64,000 bases of DNA, taken from NCBI GenBank assembly GCA_000817085.1, contig JUEM01000002.1, forward strand, positions 24,796 through 88,795, in the 5' to 3' direction. Origin of the DNA: a marine actinobacterium MedAcidi-G1 (GTDB taxonomy: Bacteria; Actinomycetota; Acidimicrobiia; Acidimicrobiales; MedAcidi-G1). Position numbers and translations under genes: made by a program. Below the pieces are notes generated by a model. The model did not search any database. It was not told where the DNA came from and saw nothing but the letters and a program-made list of their open reading frames with translations. This document shows positions 53,036-62,888 of this stretch, one piece after another. Within the stretch, counting starts at the first letter, position 1. The number at the start of each line of letters is the position of its first letter.

Positions 53036-54336
53036 TGAGTGACGAAACTTTAGTACTTGGATTAGGAGTTTCAGGTTGTGCCGCGAGTGAGGCGCTCGTC
53101 TCGCGCGGCTATGACGTATGCGTTGTAGATGACTTTCCTGCAGAATTCATTTATGAGTGGGCCGGTAATTTGTCGCTTGAAATTTTGTCCACTCCCAAAA
53201 GTAATAATTGGGATAATTTTCTTAAAAGGTTTTCACGAATTGTTGTTAGTCCTGGTATCCCTGATAACCACCCTGTCTTTAGTGCTGCTTTTAGAGTTGG
53301 ATCGACAATTATCGATGAAGGTGATTTAGCTAACAAATGGGATACTAGGCCTAGATGTGCAGTTACTGGAACTAATGGTAAAACGACAGTTGTCACACTG
53401 ATTACGGAGATGCTTAAGCGTTCAGGCTTAAACGCCGTTGGAGCTGGAAACTTAGACAAGCCCGTAGTAAAAGCTATAGAAGACAGTTCGGCAGATTGTT
53501 TTGTGGTTGAGGCGTCATCATTTCGACTTGCTCATAGCTTCAGTTTTAAAGCGTCACCAGCTGTTTGGTTAAATTTTTCACCCGATCATCTCGACCACCA
53601 TTTAAATTTGGATTCTTATTTGCAGGCTAAGAAACGCGTTTGGGAGGGCGTCGAAAAAAAATCTGATGCACTTGCTAATTTTTCTGACATGACTGTTAAA
53701 CACCATGCACCTAAGGGGGCTACGGGATTTGGAACCGAGGGTTCTTATTGCTACGTAAAAGGTTTTGACTTTTTATTCGAAGGAGATGCGCTATTTGATA
53801 TTAGAGATTTACCACGATGCATGCCTCACGACCTAGAAAATGCTCAGGCAGCTTTACTTCTTGCGACAAAATTTGGCGCTAGCGTCGAGTCTTGCGTTCA
53901 AATACTTCAAGAATTCAAAGGTTTGAAGCATCGACTTGAGCTAGTTGCTGAAAGAAATGGGATCTCTTTCATAAATGACAGTAAATCAACTACTCCGCAC
54001 TCCACTGTTTCTGCATTAAGAGGAATACAAGATGCCGTTTTAATAGCTGGTGGTAAAAGTAAAGGACTTAATTTAAACCTCTTAAAAGAAACGAACCCAA
54101 TGGCCGTTGTCGCTATCGGCGAGGCTTCTGAAGAAATAGTTGAAGTTTTTAAAGATAATTGCACTATTGAAACTGCGAACACGATGGACGAAGCCGTTGA
54201 GACGGCCTATAAAAAAGCTCTTCCTAATGGAACTGTCCTTCTTTCACCTGCTTGCGCATCTTTTGATTGGTATGAGTCTTACTCTGAAAGAGGTTTAGAT
54301 TTCATCAGAGCGGTTTCCGAATTGAAATTATTCTAG
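53035..54336 (+). CDS. murD: UDP-MurNAc-L-alanine:D-glutamate ligase
   Basis: A 433-residue Mur ligase that adds D-glutamate. The N-terminal Rossmann-like LGLGVSGCA binds the UDP part, VTGTNGKTT is the ATP loop, and FSPDHLDHH carries metal-binding His. KSTTPHS and the C-terminal SPACASFDWY motif are typical of MurD. ATG 53035 overlaps the mraY stop by one base; an in-frame TTG at 53032 is not needed. Confidence 0.96.
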   Translation: MSDETLVLGLGVSGCAASEALVSRGYDVCVVDDFPAEFIYEWAGNLSLEILSTPKSNNWDNFLKRFSRIVVSPGIPDNHPVFSAAFRVGSTIIDEGDLANKWDTRPRCAVTGTNGKTTVVTLITEMLKRSGLNAVGAGNLDKPVVKAIEDSSADCFVVEASSFRLAHSFSFKASPAVWLNFSPDHLDHHLNLDSYLQAKKRVWEGVEKKSDALANFSDMTVKHHAPKGATGFGTEGSYCYVKGFDFLFEGDALFDIRDLPRCMPHDLENAQAALLLATKFGASVESCVQILQEFKGLKHRLELVAERNGISFINDSKSTTPHSTVSALRGIQDAVLIAGGKSKGLNLNLLKETNPMAVVAIGEASEEIVEVFKDNCTIETANTMDEAVETAYKKALPNGTVLLSPACASFDWYESYSERGLDFIRAVSELKLF

Positions 54337-54343
54337 GTGAGCC

Positions 54344-55498
54344 ATGAACGGTAAGACCTCTACTGGGAAGCGAAAAAAGCTTTTAAATATCGCTGCGAAC
54401 CCACCAGGTTTTCGTTCATTGAATTTTGTCGTTTTAATTGCGGCGATGATTGTCCTTACTCTTCTGGGAGTTGTAATGGTGCTTTCAGCTTCATCTGTTA
54501 ACGATCTTCGTATTTTTGGTGACACTTGGCATCATTTAAAAAGGCAAGTTCTATGGCTTTTTTTAGGCATTAGTTCTATGGCAGTGACAATGCGAATTGA
54601 CTATCGAAAGTTTAGGAAATTCTCAATTCCGTTTTTACTTTTGTCATTAATTCTTTGTGGACTGGTTTTGTTTCCAAGTGTTGGAATTACCGCTAATGGT
54701 TCGGCTAGATGGATAGGAATCGGTTCATTCACTTTTCAACCTTCTGAATTTCTTAAGATAGCGATGGTTATTTATCTAGCAGATTTATTCTCGGGATCCA
54801 AGAAAAAAACTGATGTTACTTTCACCTCGATAAAGAAATTTCTATTAGTTCTTGGAACGGCGAGTGCTCTTTTGATGCTCGAACCGGATCTAGGAACGAC
54901 TGCTATAGTTGCTGCAATTTCCTTGTCTATTTTATTTTTTTCTGGTTTCAGGATTAGAAATCTTTTCTTAATGGGGATTTCTGGAGGTGCTTTGCTTTTT
55001 GTGGCAAGTTATTCGTCTGGGTATAGACGTAAAAGACTCTTAGGGGTTTTAGATCCATGGCAGGACCCGACAGGTATTGGATGGCAAGCTCTTCAATCAG
55101 CGGTTGCGATTTCACAAGGCGGTGTGAGTGGATTAGGGCTTGGAGAAAGTCGTGCTAAATGGGGGTTTCTCCCATTTTCGCATACGGACTTTATTTTCGC
55201 GATTGTTGCTGAGGAGTTGGGTTTTATTGGAGCTTGTTTAGTAATTCTCGCGTTTCTATCAATCGGTTTGGCAGGCTTAGCTTCTGCTTTTAGAGCGCCT
55301 GATAATTTCGGTCAACTTTTAGCGGCAGGTATTACAGCATGGATAAGCATCCAAGCTTTTGTAAATTTGGGGGCGGTTCTTGGAATGCTACCGATTACAG
55401 GGGTCCCTCTTCCTTTTGTTTCTTCTGGGGGTAGTTCTTTGGTGGTAACTATGGCGGCCTTCGGAATCCTATTGAATGTAGCTAGGCAGACTCGATGA
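54344..55498 (+). CDS. ftsW: Septal peptidoglycan polymerase FtsW (SEDS)
   Basis: A 384-residue SEDS protein with about ten membrane spans. Recognised by the WLFLGISS span, GSARWIGIGSFTFQPSEF (the conserved loop after TM3), the EPDLGT motif and the closing PLPFVSSGGSSLV. It polymerises lipid II at the septum together with FtsI. It sits 7 bases after murD and 16 bases before murG. Confidence 0.96.
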   Translation: MNGKTSTGKRKKLLNIAANPPGFRSLNFVVLIAAMIVLTLLGVVMVLSASSVNDLRIFGDTWHHLKRQVLWLFLGISSMAVTMRIDYRKFRKFSIPFLLLSLILCGLVLFPSVGITANGSARWIGIGSFTFQPSEFLKIAMVIYLADLFSGSKKKTDVTFTSIKKFLLVLGTASALLMLEPDLGTTAIVAAISLSILFFSGFRIRNLFLMGISGGALLFVASYSSGYRRKRLLGVLDPWQDPTGIGWQALQSAVAISQGGVSGLGLGESRAKWGFLPFSHTDFIFAIVAEELGFIGACLVILAFLSIGLAGLASAFRAPDNFGQLLAAGITAWISIQAFVNLGAVLGMLPITGVPLPFVSSGGSSLVVTMAAFGILLNVARQTR

Positions 55499-55514
55499 GT
55501 AAGGGAAAATACTA

Positions 55515-56645
55515 ATGATTTCAGATGCTTGTCGAGTCTTGATCGCTGGCGGAGGTACAGCCGGTCATGTAATTCCAGCTGTAGCTATAGCTGAGGCACT
55601 TTACAGTAAGGATTTTTTGAAAGAGAAAAATGAAGTTCATTTCGTTGGAAGCAAGAGGGGGGCCGGTAGAGAAATCGTTAATGAGGCTGGTTATGACATG
55701 ACCGTACTTCCTGGACGTGGGATTCAAAGAAAAGTTACTTTTCGGAACGTAATATCGACTCTTTCTTTATTGGTGGCTTTTTTTCAGGCTTCGTGCATGA
55801 TCATTAAGGCGAAACCAGAAATTATTGTTGTAATGGGTGGTTACGCAAGTCTTGCTTGTGGTTTAGCAGGAAAGTTTTTTAACGTGCCCATAATAGTTGC
55901 TGAACAGAATGCGGTTCCGGGAGCTACAAACAAAATTATTGGGAGATTTGCTAAAATTTCAGCCGTTTCTTTCCGTGACGTTGATCTTCCAAATTCAGTA
56001 TTGACCGGTAATCCATTAAGGTCCGAAATTTTACGATTTATCGAAACGGATTCCCGCAATGACGCTAGACGAGAACTAGGAGTCAGGGATCGAAAAATGA
56101 TCACGGTTTTTGGCGGCTCCTTAGGAGCTAGTCACTTAAATAAAACGATATTTGAATTGTCTCAATATTGGGAAGGCAGGGCGATTTCGATTTATCATAT
56201 TGTGGGGTCACGTGACTGGTATGAATTCTCTCAACTTGAAAGAAAATCAATTGGAGATGTTGAATACGAGATGATTGAGTACCTGAAGGATTTAACACCA
56301 CTAATCGGAGCTTCGGATTTAGTTGTCAGTAGAGCAGGTGCTACGAGTATTTCAGAAATTACGTCTTTGGGTATTCCCTCGATACTTGTTCCTCTTCCCA
56401 ATTCTCCCGGTAACCATCAAGAAGAAAACGCGCGTTTTTTCGAGAAAAACGGTTCGGCGGTGGTTATTCCGGACAGTGAGCTTAATTACCTTTCTTTATC
56501 TAATAGAGTCAGTGATTTATTAGATGGAGACTTAATTTTGCAAGAAATGGCTGAAAAAACAAAGGATGTTAGGTATCTAAATGCTGGAGACGATGTTGCA
56601 CAATTGATTTTTGAAATTATAGATGGAGGGTCTCATGGCAAATGA
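55515..56645 (+). CDS. murG: UDP-GlcNAc:lipid I N-acetylglucosaminyltransferase
   Basis: A 376-residue GT28 glycosyltransferase that makes lipid II from lipid I. The N-terminal GGGTAGHVIPA loop, the VVMGGYAS motif, the GGSLGASHLN loop and the RAGATSISEI donor site are all present. About 10 residues longer than many MurG. Its final 11 bases overlap the start of murC. Confidence 0.96.
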   Translation: MISDACRVLIAGGGTAGHVIPAVAIAEALYSKDFLKEKNEVHFVGSKRGAGREIVNEAGYDMTVLPGRGIQRKVTFRNVISTLSLLVAFFQASCMIIKAKPEIIVVMGGYASLACGLAGKFFNVPIIVAEQNAVPGATNKIIGRFAKISAVSFRDVDLPNSVLTGNPLRSEILRFIETDSRNDARRELGVRDRKMITVFGGSLGASHLNKTIFELSQYWEGRAISIYHIVGSRDWYEFSQLERKSIGDVEYEMIEYLKDLTPLIGASDLVVSRAGATSISEITSLGIPSILVPLPNSPGNHQEENARFFEKNGSAVVIPDSELNYLSLSNRVSDLLDGDLILQEMAEKTKDVRYLNAGDDVAQLIFEIIDGGSHGK

Positions 56646-58017
56646 AAAGTTAGATCTTTCTGTTAGCAATTCTGTTCATATTATTGGTATTGGTGGGGCT
56701 GGAATGGGAGCAATAGCTGAGGTGCTTGCGACTATGGGTCACGAAGTAAGTGGTTCTGATATAAAGGATTCGCATCGCCTTGACCGCTTGAGAGCATTTG
56801 GAGTTGAAATTTACATAGGGCATGACCCTAGAAATGTAAAGGAAGTAAACTTTGTTGCACGTTCTACAGCTATTTCAGATTCAAATGTCGAGTGTTTGCA
56901 AGCTCTAAAGAATGGAACCCCTCTTTTAAGCAGGGAAAAAGTTTTAAGCGCTATTTCTGAGCTTAAGAAATCGATCGCTGTTGCAGGCACGCATGGTAAA
57001 ACTACGACTTCCTCAATGCTTTCCCTTTTATTGCGTGAGGCTGGACTCAAACCCTCTTTTATTATCGGAGGGGAAGTGAATGAAATCGGAACAGGCGCGG
57101 TATGGGATGATGGAGAACTTCTAGTCGTTGAGGCGGATGAAAGTGATGCATCTTTTTTAGGATTGAAGCGAGATTTGGCAATAATCACAAATCTTGAAGA
57201 AGACCACCTCGAATATTTTGGAGGATTTGAGGCCCTTTATGAAGCGTTTGTAAGATTTGGCAAAGAAACAAATGGAATCGTTTTACTCGGTATAGATGAT
57301 GATAATTCTCTACGTCTCTCAAATGAAATTAATGCAACCACCGTTGGCTTAAATTCTCTCGCTGACTGGAAAATAGAGGTTACGAAAGAGACATGGAAAG
57401 GTTCCGAGTTCCTTTTAACGGGTGAAGAGTCTTTTAAACTTTCGATTCCCACACCTGGCCTGCACAATATAAAAAATGCTTCTATGGCAGCGGCAGCTGG
57501 AATTTTATCCGGTGTCCAGCCTGAAACTATAACGAATGCATTGGCAGGTTTTGGCGGTGTTGCTCGTCGTTTTGAGCACAGGGGGAATGAGAACGGTATT
57601 GTTTTTGTCGACGATTATGCTCATTTGCCTTCAGAAGTTGAAAGCACCATAGACGCCGCTCGCAGTGGCAACTGGAACCAAATTTTCGCTGTGTTTCAAC
57701 CCCACCGCTACAGTCGAACAGAGTCTATTGGGGCTACTTTTTCGAATTCTTTCGTAAAAGCTGATCGCGTTGTAATAACAGATGTCTTTGCTGGAGGAGA
57801 GAGTCCCCGACATGGAGTTTCTGGTCTTATAGTCTTTGATGCCATAAAAGAAAAGTTCCCTGATCTGGATCTTCATTACCTTCCGAATCGTGACGAATTA
57901 ATTGATTTTCTTGCTACTGAATTATCTGAAGGGGATTTGTGCCTAACAATGGGTGCTGGTGACATTACTTCTTTACCTGAAGAGATCAAATACAGTATGA
58001 GGAAATTCCGTGTTTAA
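56635..58017 (+). CDS. murC: UDP-N-acetylmuramate:L-alanine ligase
   Basis: A 460-residue Mur ligase that adds the first L-alanine. Motifs: HIIGIGGAGMGAIA (UDP-binding), VAGTHGKTTT (ATP loop), EADESDASF, and FQPHRYSRT near the C-terminus. ATG 56635 is chosen because GGAGG at 56625-56629 has good spacing; a nearer in-frame ATG at 56623 would include that site. It overlaps murB by 8 bases. Confidence 0.96.
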   Translation: MANEKLDLSVSNSVHIIGIGGAGMGAIAEVLATMGHEVSGSDIKDSHRLDRLRAFGVEIYIGHDPRNVKEVNFVARSTAISDSNVECLQALKNGTPLLSREKVLSAISELKKSIAVAGTHGKTTTSSMLSLLLREAGLKPSFIIGGEVNEIGTGAVWDDGELLVVEADESDASFLGLKRDLAIITNLEEDHLEYFGGFEALYEAFVRFGKETNGIVLLGIDDDNSLRLSNEINATTVGLNSLADWKIEVTKETWKGSEFLLTGEESFKLSIPTPGLHNIKNASMAAAAGILSGVQPETITNALAGFGGVARRFEHRGNENGIVFVDDYAHLPSEVESTIDAARSGNWNQIFAVFQPHRYSRTESIGATFSNSFVKADRVVITDVFAGGESPRHGVSGLIVFDAIKEKFPDLDLHYLPNRDELIDFLATELSEGDLCLTMGAGDITSLPEEIKYSMRKFRV

Positions 58018-58942
58018 AGAAAACCTCAAAGGGTTCCTGACATATATACCTGAAGAGCTTCATCAGGATAAATTTTTTTTGGATGTTTCCTTATCTGATT
58101 TGAGTACATACAAAGTGGGGGGCCGTGCGGCTTTATATTTAAAAGTAGAAGATAGTTCAATTTTTTCTAAAGTAATTGAAGGACTCCAAAAGTTTCCATT
58201 ACCCGTGTTGCTTTTAGGTAATGGTTCTAACGTCCTTATCTCGGACGAGGGTTTCGATGGACTTGTCTTAAAGTTGGGTGATTCTTTTGAAAGCATCGAA
58301 ATTGACGGCACGATAGTAAAAGCTGGCGCTGCCGCAAAGTTGCCGTTGGTCGCTCGACAAACTGTCAAGTTCGGATTAAAGGGTTTTGAATGGGCGGTAG
58401 GCGTTCCGGGTACTATCGGTGGAGCTGTGAAAATGAATGCAGGCGGTCACGGTAGTGATATGGCCGCTTCTCTGCTTGAAGTAACAACTCTGAATTTACT
58501 AACTGGTTTATTGATTAATGTTCCAGTTTCTCAGTTGGAGATGTCCTACCGTCATTCTTGCATAAAGAATGCTGACTTAGTGCTTGCGGCAACGCTTAAA
58601 TTGCATGAGGGAGATAAGTATGAAAGCAACAATCTCTTAAAGGAAATAGTTAGATGGAGACGTGATAATCAACCGGGTGGACAGAATTCTGGTTCCGTGT
58701 TTACTAACCCCGAGAGTGACTCAGCTGGACGATTAATAGAAGCAGCTGGATTAAAAGGACTCAGGGTTGGTTCTGCTTGCATCTCTGAAAAGCACGCAAA
58801 TTTTATACAAGTCGATGAAGGCGGCAGTGCAGATGATGTTAGAAAGTTGATGCTGTTAGTAGCAGAAAAAGTCGAAGAAATTCACTCAATCAGACTTAAA
58901 CCAGAAACGGTTCTAGTAGGTTTTGATCGTGATTCTGCGTGA
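58010..58942 (+). CDS. murB: UDP-N-acetylenolpyruvoylglucosamine reductase
   Basis: A 310-residue FAD enzyme that produces UDP-MurNAc. The FAD-binding PVLLLGNGSNVL and GVPGTIGGAVKMNAG motifs are clear, and the catalytic Ser is in NSGSVFTNP. SYRHS is also conserved. It begins with GTG 58010 within the end of murC and overlaps ftsQ by 4 bases. The domain order is that of type I or II MurB; assignment of type was not attempted. Confidence 0.95.
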   Translation: MFKENLKGFLTYIPEELHQDKFFLDVSLSDLSTYKVGGRAALYLKVEDSSIFSKVIEGLQKFPLPVLLLGNGSNVLISDEGFDGLVLKLGDSFESIEIDGTIVKAGAAAKLPLVARQTVKFGLKGFEWAVGVPGTIGGAVKMNAGGHGSDMAASLLEVTTLNLLTGLLINVPVSQLEMSYRHSCIKNADLVLAATLKLHEGDKYESNNLLKEIVRWRRDNQPGGQNSGSVFTNPESDSAGRLIEAAGLKGLRVGSACISEKHANFIQVDEGGSADDVRKLMLLVAEKVEEIHSIRLKPETVLVGFDRDSA

Positions 58943-59661
58943 AGGCCTCTACAAAAAGTTTTAAGAAATTTATATTCATTTCCTTACCTTTCGTTGTTCT
59001 CTTAGGCCTCTATTCAGCTACCCAATCAGCATTGTTGGATGTCGATGAAATAGAAGTGTTGATAACTGGGGGGAGCAAAATAACTTCTGATGAGGTGATA
59101 GCCGCAAGCGGCATTTTGCTTTCTCAATCAATGATTTCAGCCGATACCAATAAAGCAGAATCATCGATATCGATGAATCCATGGGTAGATGAAGTTCAGG
59201 TAAATAAAGAATGGCCTAACACTATTTCGATTTGGGTGAGTACACGTGAGGCATTTGCTTATCTTGTTACTCTTGAAGGGAAATTTTCGACTATTGATGT
59301 CAACGGAATTGTTCTAACGTCTGGAAAATTAGACCCATCCGTTGATTTTGTAACCCTACTAGTGGAAAATCTTGTAGAGCCCGGAGAGAGAATCGAAACT
59401 GCAGAAATGTTACTTAAAGCAGCGAGAGGGGTAACCCCAGATTTGCAAAAATGGATTAAAATTATTTCTCCAACAGCATCTGGTGTACGACTGGAACTAC
59501 ATGATTCTGTTTTTGTGGACTTGGGAGCGGATGAAGACTTTACTGATGCAATAAGTGATTTGAGAGCTGTTCTTGGGCAAGTGGAATTAATGTGTATACA
59601 AAGTATCGATGTCAGCGTTAAAGACAATCCAGTTGTAGAACGTGACACCGCGAGATGCTAA
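58939..59661 (+). CDS. ftsQ: Cell division protein FtsQ/DivIB
   Basis: A 240-residue bitopic protein: short basic start, membrane span (about 11-29), a POTRA domain (about 34-100, with VDEIEVLITGGSKITSDEVIAASG in that region) and a beta domain with MNPWVDEVQVNKEWPNTISI. It recruits FtsL/FtsB in the divisome. The start is GTG 58939 within the murB stop (GTGA). A 158-base gap with its own signals separates it from ftsZ. Confidence 0.92.
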   Translation: MKASTKSFKKFIFISLPFVVLLGLYSATQSALLDVDEIEVLITGGSKITSDEVIAASGILLSQSMISADTNKAESSISMNPWVDEVQVNKEWPNTISIWVSTREAFAYLVTLEGKFSTIDVNGIVLTSGKLDPSVDFVTLLVENLVEPGERIETAEMLLKAARGVTPDLQKWIKIISPTASGVRLELHDSVFVDLGADEDFTDAISDLRAVLGQVELMCIQSIDVSVKDNPVVERDTARC

Positions 59662-59679
59662 AGGAATTTAAGTAAGAGG

Positions 59680-59708
59680 TTGACTTTATAGTTCACTCCA
59701 CGTAGTCT
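59680..59708 (+). promoter_or_regulatory. ftsZ promoter candidate
   Basis: TTGACT at 59680-59685 and TAGTCT at 59703-59708 are separated by 17 bases, a fair sigma-70-type promoter in the ftsQ-ftsZ gap. Confidence 0.42.
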
Positions 59709-59734
59709 CTTAACCACTAGGAGGAGTCAGGAGG

Positions 59735-59759
59735 AACCTTAAAGTTAAACTTTAAGGTT
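59735..59759 (+). promoter_or_regulatory. Perfect hairpin in the ftsZ leader
   Basis: AACCTTAAAGTT and its reverse complement AACTTTAAGGTT overlap around one base, giving an 11-base stem with a TAA loop. Just upstream are two strong ribosome-binding-like sites (AGGAGGAG and AGGAGGAA, 59719-59735) without a start codon at usual spacing. After the stem comes GGGCTTTTCG, too weak a T tract for a firm terminator. It may act as a partial attenuator or an mRNA-stability element. Confidence 0.55.
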
Positions 59760-59819
59760 GGGCTTTTCGTTTGAAAACAATTTAACGAATATCAGTCACC
59801 AAGTAGATGGAGAATTATT

Positions 59820-60902
59820 GTGACAACACCACAGAATTACCTGGCAGTAATAAAGGTGGTTGGAATAGGCGGTGGCGGTGTTAACGCTGTAAACCGGATG
59901 ATAGATGTCGGTTTAAAAGGCGTTGAATTCATTGCTATCAACACTGATGCTCAGGCATTGCTAATGAGTGACGCAGATGTAAAACTCGATATTGGAAGGG
60001 AACTGACACGTGGCTTAGGAGCTGGGAGTGATTCCGCAGTTGGTCAGCAAGCAGCTGAAGATTGTCGCAGTGATATCGAGGAATGTCTTGAAGGTGCTGA
60101 CATGGTATTTATTACTGCTGGTGAAGGGGGTGGCACCGGAACTGGGGCTGCACCAGTAGTAGCTGAAATTGCAAAGTCTCTTGGAGCCCTAGTAATTGGT
60201 GTGGTTAGTAGACCATTTGCTTTCGAAGGAAGAAAGCGCTCAACGGAAGCTGATCGTGGCATCGAAGCACTTAGAGAAGTAGTGGATGCTCAAATTGTGA
60301 TTCCAAATGAACGTTTGTTATCAGTTTCTGATGAAAATACTTCTTTGATAGATGCCTTCGCAATGGCTGATGAAATATTGCTTCATGGGGTTCAAGGTAT
60401 AACTAGCCTTATAACGACGCCAGGTCTGATAAACACAGACTTTGCAGATGTGAAACAAGTTATGCACGAAGCTGGATCAGCAATAATGGGAGTTGGTGAA
60501 TCAACAGGGGACAGTGCAGCTTTACATGCCGCAAGAAAGGCTCTTTCTAGCCCACTTTTGGAGGCTTCTATTGAGGGCGCCCAGAGAATCTTATTAAATA
60601 TCACAGGCTCTTCTGAACTAGGAATTATCGAGGTTAGTCAAGCAGCTGACGAGATACATAGTGTTTCACATCCTGATGCAAATATAATTTTTGGAACAGT
60701 TATCGATGACGAGATGGCCGCAACCGTGCGCGTGACAGTAATAGCAGCTGGTTTTGATCGCTGGGATAGTGATCGTGCAAGAAAACCTTCTAGATCTTTG
60801 TTTAGGAATACAGAGGAAAAAGAAGAAGGACTTTTAGCTGACGTTTTTGGTGAAGATTTTGATGACGAGGACGGTTTGGAAGTCCCTGACTTTTTAAAGT
60901 AA
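59820..60902 (+). CDS. ftsZ: Cell division protein FtsZ
   Basis: A 360-residue tubulin-like GTPase that forms the Z ring. The G-box GGGTGTG (about 104-110), the N-terminal [13 protein letters not shown] and the T7-loop NTDFADVK with catalytic aspartates are intact. The C-terminal linker is short and acidic, ending in LEVPDFLK, the peptide that binds SepF and FtsW. GTG 59820 has GGAG seven bases upstream. Confidence 0.98.
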   Translation: MTTPQNYLAVIKVVGIGGGGVNAVNRMIDVGLKGVEFIAINTDAQALLMSDADVKLDIGRELTRGLGAGSDSAVGQQAAEDCRSDIEECLEGADMVFITAGEGGGTGTGAAPVVAEIAKSLGALVIGVVSRPFAFEGRKRSTEADRGIEALREVVDAQIVIPNERLLSVSDENTSLIDAFAMADEILLHGVQGITSLITTPGLINTDFADVKQVMHEAGSAIMGVGESTGDSAALHAARKALSSPLLEASIEGAQRILLNITGSSELGIIEVSQAADEIHSVSHPDANIIFGTVIDDEMAATVRVTVIAAGFDRWDSDRARKPSRSLFRNTEEKEEGLLADVFGEDFDDEDGLEVPDFLK

Positions 60903-60911
60903 AAATTCTGA

Positions 60912-61598
60912 GTGGCACGAGAAATTTTTCGGCAGGCTTTAACTGATGGGAATTTTGTTGTTTCCTTAATTTCTGAAATCAAGGATGGTAACTTTTCAGC
61001 CGCCCAAAATGACAAAAATATATTAAGTAAGAATCAATCAGAACTCCACGACGGTGAGTGGAATTGGCTTTCTCAAGAGCATGGAGATGAAATTGTCTGG
61101 CTTGAAAGCCATGAAAGGGCTCTTGGTATTAAGGGTGACGCTCTAGCGACCATTTCTTCCCAAAAAATAATATCTATAACAATCGCAGACTGTCTACCGC
61201 TGTTGCTGACAGAGCAAAGCGGAATTGTAAGTCTGCTTCACCTGGGTTGGCGTGGAATTGAAAGAGGTCTTTTAGAGAAAACAGTCCAATTGATAAGAAA
61301 AAAAAGCGACGAACGGATATGTGCTGTTTTGGGACCATGTATAGATACTTGTTGTTATGAATTCGACGAAAATGAAATGCAGTCTCTTGTCAAAAAGTAT
61401 GGTGAAAAAATAGTGGGTCGAACTCTTACGGGTGGTATTTCGTTAGACATAAGATTATGTGTAAAGGAAATACTTCGTAATTTTGATATTGATATCAAAT
61501 ATGAGGATTCTTCATGCACGAAATGTGATCCTCGATACTGGTCGTTTCGTGCCGATGCGACAGATAAGCGTCAAGTAATGATTGCCTGGAAGGAATAA
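60912..61598 (+). CDS. pgeF: YfiH/PgeF multicopper-type (LACC1) family protein
   Basis: A 228-residue YfiH-family protein, commonly labelled polyphenol oxidase; members have purine nucleoside phosphorylase activity and one role in peptidoglycan precursor editing. The metal site is visible as TIADCLPLLL, LLHLGWRG (His) and GPCIDTCCYEF (Cys). It starts with GTG 60912, 9 bases after ftsZ, the usual place in Gram-positive dcw clusters. Confidence 0.88.
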   Translation: MAREIFRQALTDGNFVVSLISEIKDGNFSAAQNDKNILSKNQSELHDGEWNWLSQEHGDEIVWLESHERALGIKGDALATISSQKIISITIADCLPLLLTEQSGIVSLLHLGWRGIERGLLEKTVQLIRKKSDERICAVLGPCIDTCCYEFDENEMQSLVKKYGEKIVGRTLTGGISLDIRLCVKEILRNFDIDIKYEDSSCTKCDPRYWSFRADATDKRQVMIAWKE

Positions 61599-61619
61599 AA
61601 TGACTATAAGGATTCGCAG

Positions 61620-62273
61620 ATGGAAACTTCTTATATAGATGAAGTCAAAGAAAAAGCTCAACAATTAGTTGAAAAGGTCAAAACTAAGAGTGATGGAAAA
61701 GCCACTTTACTTCCAGTTACGAAAGGCTTTGGAGCTAGGGAAGTTGAAGCGATGTTGGAAGTGGGTTTAACGGCCATCGGAGAGAGCTATGCACAGGAGA
61801 TGCTTGAAAAAGCAAAAGTTATAAATGATGACAAAATTACTTGGCACATGATTGGTGGAATACAACGTAACAAGATTAAAAAATTATATAAAACTGTAGA
61901 TCTTTGGCATTCTGTGGATCGAAAAGAAGTTATCGAAGAGATTTCTAAATATCAGAAATATTCCAAAGTTCTTATCCAGGTAGACATGAATAAACGATCT
62001 AAACAAGGAGGGTGTCCTCCCGAGAACGTCCCAGATTTAATACAGCTTGCAAATGACAAAGAGCTTATTGTTGAAGGCCTTATGACTATTGGAGTTGATA
62101 AAGATCTTGAGGCGACTAAAAATACTTTTGCCGGATTGGCTAAACTTGCAAAAAGCATGGGTTTGAAAGAAATTTCTATGGGCATGTCTAACGATTTTGA
62201 AATCGCAATCGATTATGGAGCGACTATTTTGCGAGTGGGCAGAAGTATTTTTGGTGAAAGAAGAAAAAAGTAG
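61620..62273 (+). CDS. yggS: YggS family PLP-binding protein
   Basis: A 217-residue YggS/PROSC protein, a PLP-carrier involved in vitamin B6 homeostasis. The PLP lysine is in LLPVTKGFG (about K35), the HMIGGIQRNK motif contacts PLP, and the MGMSNDFEIAIDYGATILRVG end is the phosphate-binding part. It lacks the dimerising domain of alanine racemase. A GGAT-containing site precedes ATG 61620. Confidence 0.93.
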   Translation: METSYIDEVKEKAQQLVEKVKTKSDGKATLLPVTKGFGAREVEAMLEVGLTAIGESYAQEMLEKAKVINDDKITWHMIGGIQRNKIKKLYKTVDLWHSVDRKEVIEEISKYQKYSKVLIQVDMNKRSKQGGCPPENVPDLIQLANDKELIVEGLMTIGVDKDLEATKNTFAGLAKLAKSMGLKEISMGMSNDFEIAIDYGATILRVGRSIFGERRKK

Positions 62274-62365
62274 AAAGCTGAATATTTACATTTAAGGTGA
62301 TACTTTTTTATTCAAATCTGGAGTTACTATTCTTTTACCTGTAGCTTAGATAAACGGAGGCGTTG

Positions 62366-62884
62366 ATGTCGTTTTGGCAAAAGACCATGCTCTGGTTGGG
62401 TTTAGGGCCAGACGAAATGTACGAAGGAATGTCTGACGGCGTCCAACCTCGAAATTGGCCTAACGAACAGAGTCAAAACGAAACTGCAACCTCGAAACCT
62501 TCTAAGACTCATATAAAAGCAAGATTGATGGAAAATTTTACTGAAGAAAGATCCTCTGTTTCAGAATCCACCGGCACTGTGAGACCTCTGCGAGCTGCAC
62601 GCTCCGCTAAACCAAAGACGGAAGAACCCAGAAGTTTCAATGAAGTCACTTCTTTTGCTGATAGATACACGTCTGGTAATGCTGTTCTAATTAAGTTAGA
62701 AGGTGTTGAACACGCAGTCGCACGAAGAATTATCGATTTTGCTAGTGGTTTGTGTTACTCCGAAAAAGGAGAGATGGAAAGAATGGGAAACCAAGAGTAC
62801 CTGTTAGTACCCAAGGACGTAACTGTAGATCCCGAAACGCGAGAAAAAATAAAAGCAGAACTTAAGCGCGCCGCACAGGATTAG
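62366..62884 (+). CDS. sepF: Cell division protein SepF
   Basis: A 172-residue SepF, which tethers FtsZ to the membrane. An N-terminal amphipathic helix (SFWQKTMLWLG) serves as membrane anchor, a disordered linker spans about 20-85, and the globular domain (about 88-172) has EVTSFADRY, GNAVLIKLEGVEHAVARRIIDFASGLCYS-like strands and the GxM(E) turn. ATG 62366 has GGAGG five bases upstream. It lies 4 bases before yggT. Confidence 0.93.
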   Translation: MSFWQKTMLWLGLGPDEMYEGMSDGVQPRNWPNEQSQNETATSKPSKTHIKARLMENFTEERSSVSESTGTVRPLRAARSAKPKTEEPRSFNEVTSFADRYTSGNAVLIKLEGVEHAVARRIIDFASGLCYSEKGEMERMGNQEYLLVPKDVTVDPETREKIKAELKRAAQD

Positions 62885-62888
62885 TTAG

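Noticed and set aside
59735..59770. Intrinsic terminator after ftsQ
   Set aside because: The stem is perfect but AT-rich and the T tract is interrupted (TTTTCG), so I list it as a hairpin of unknown role.
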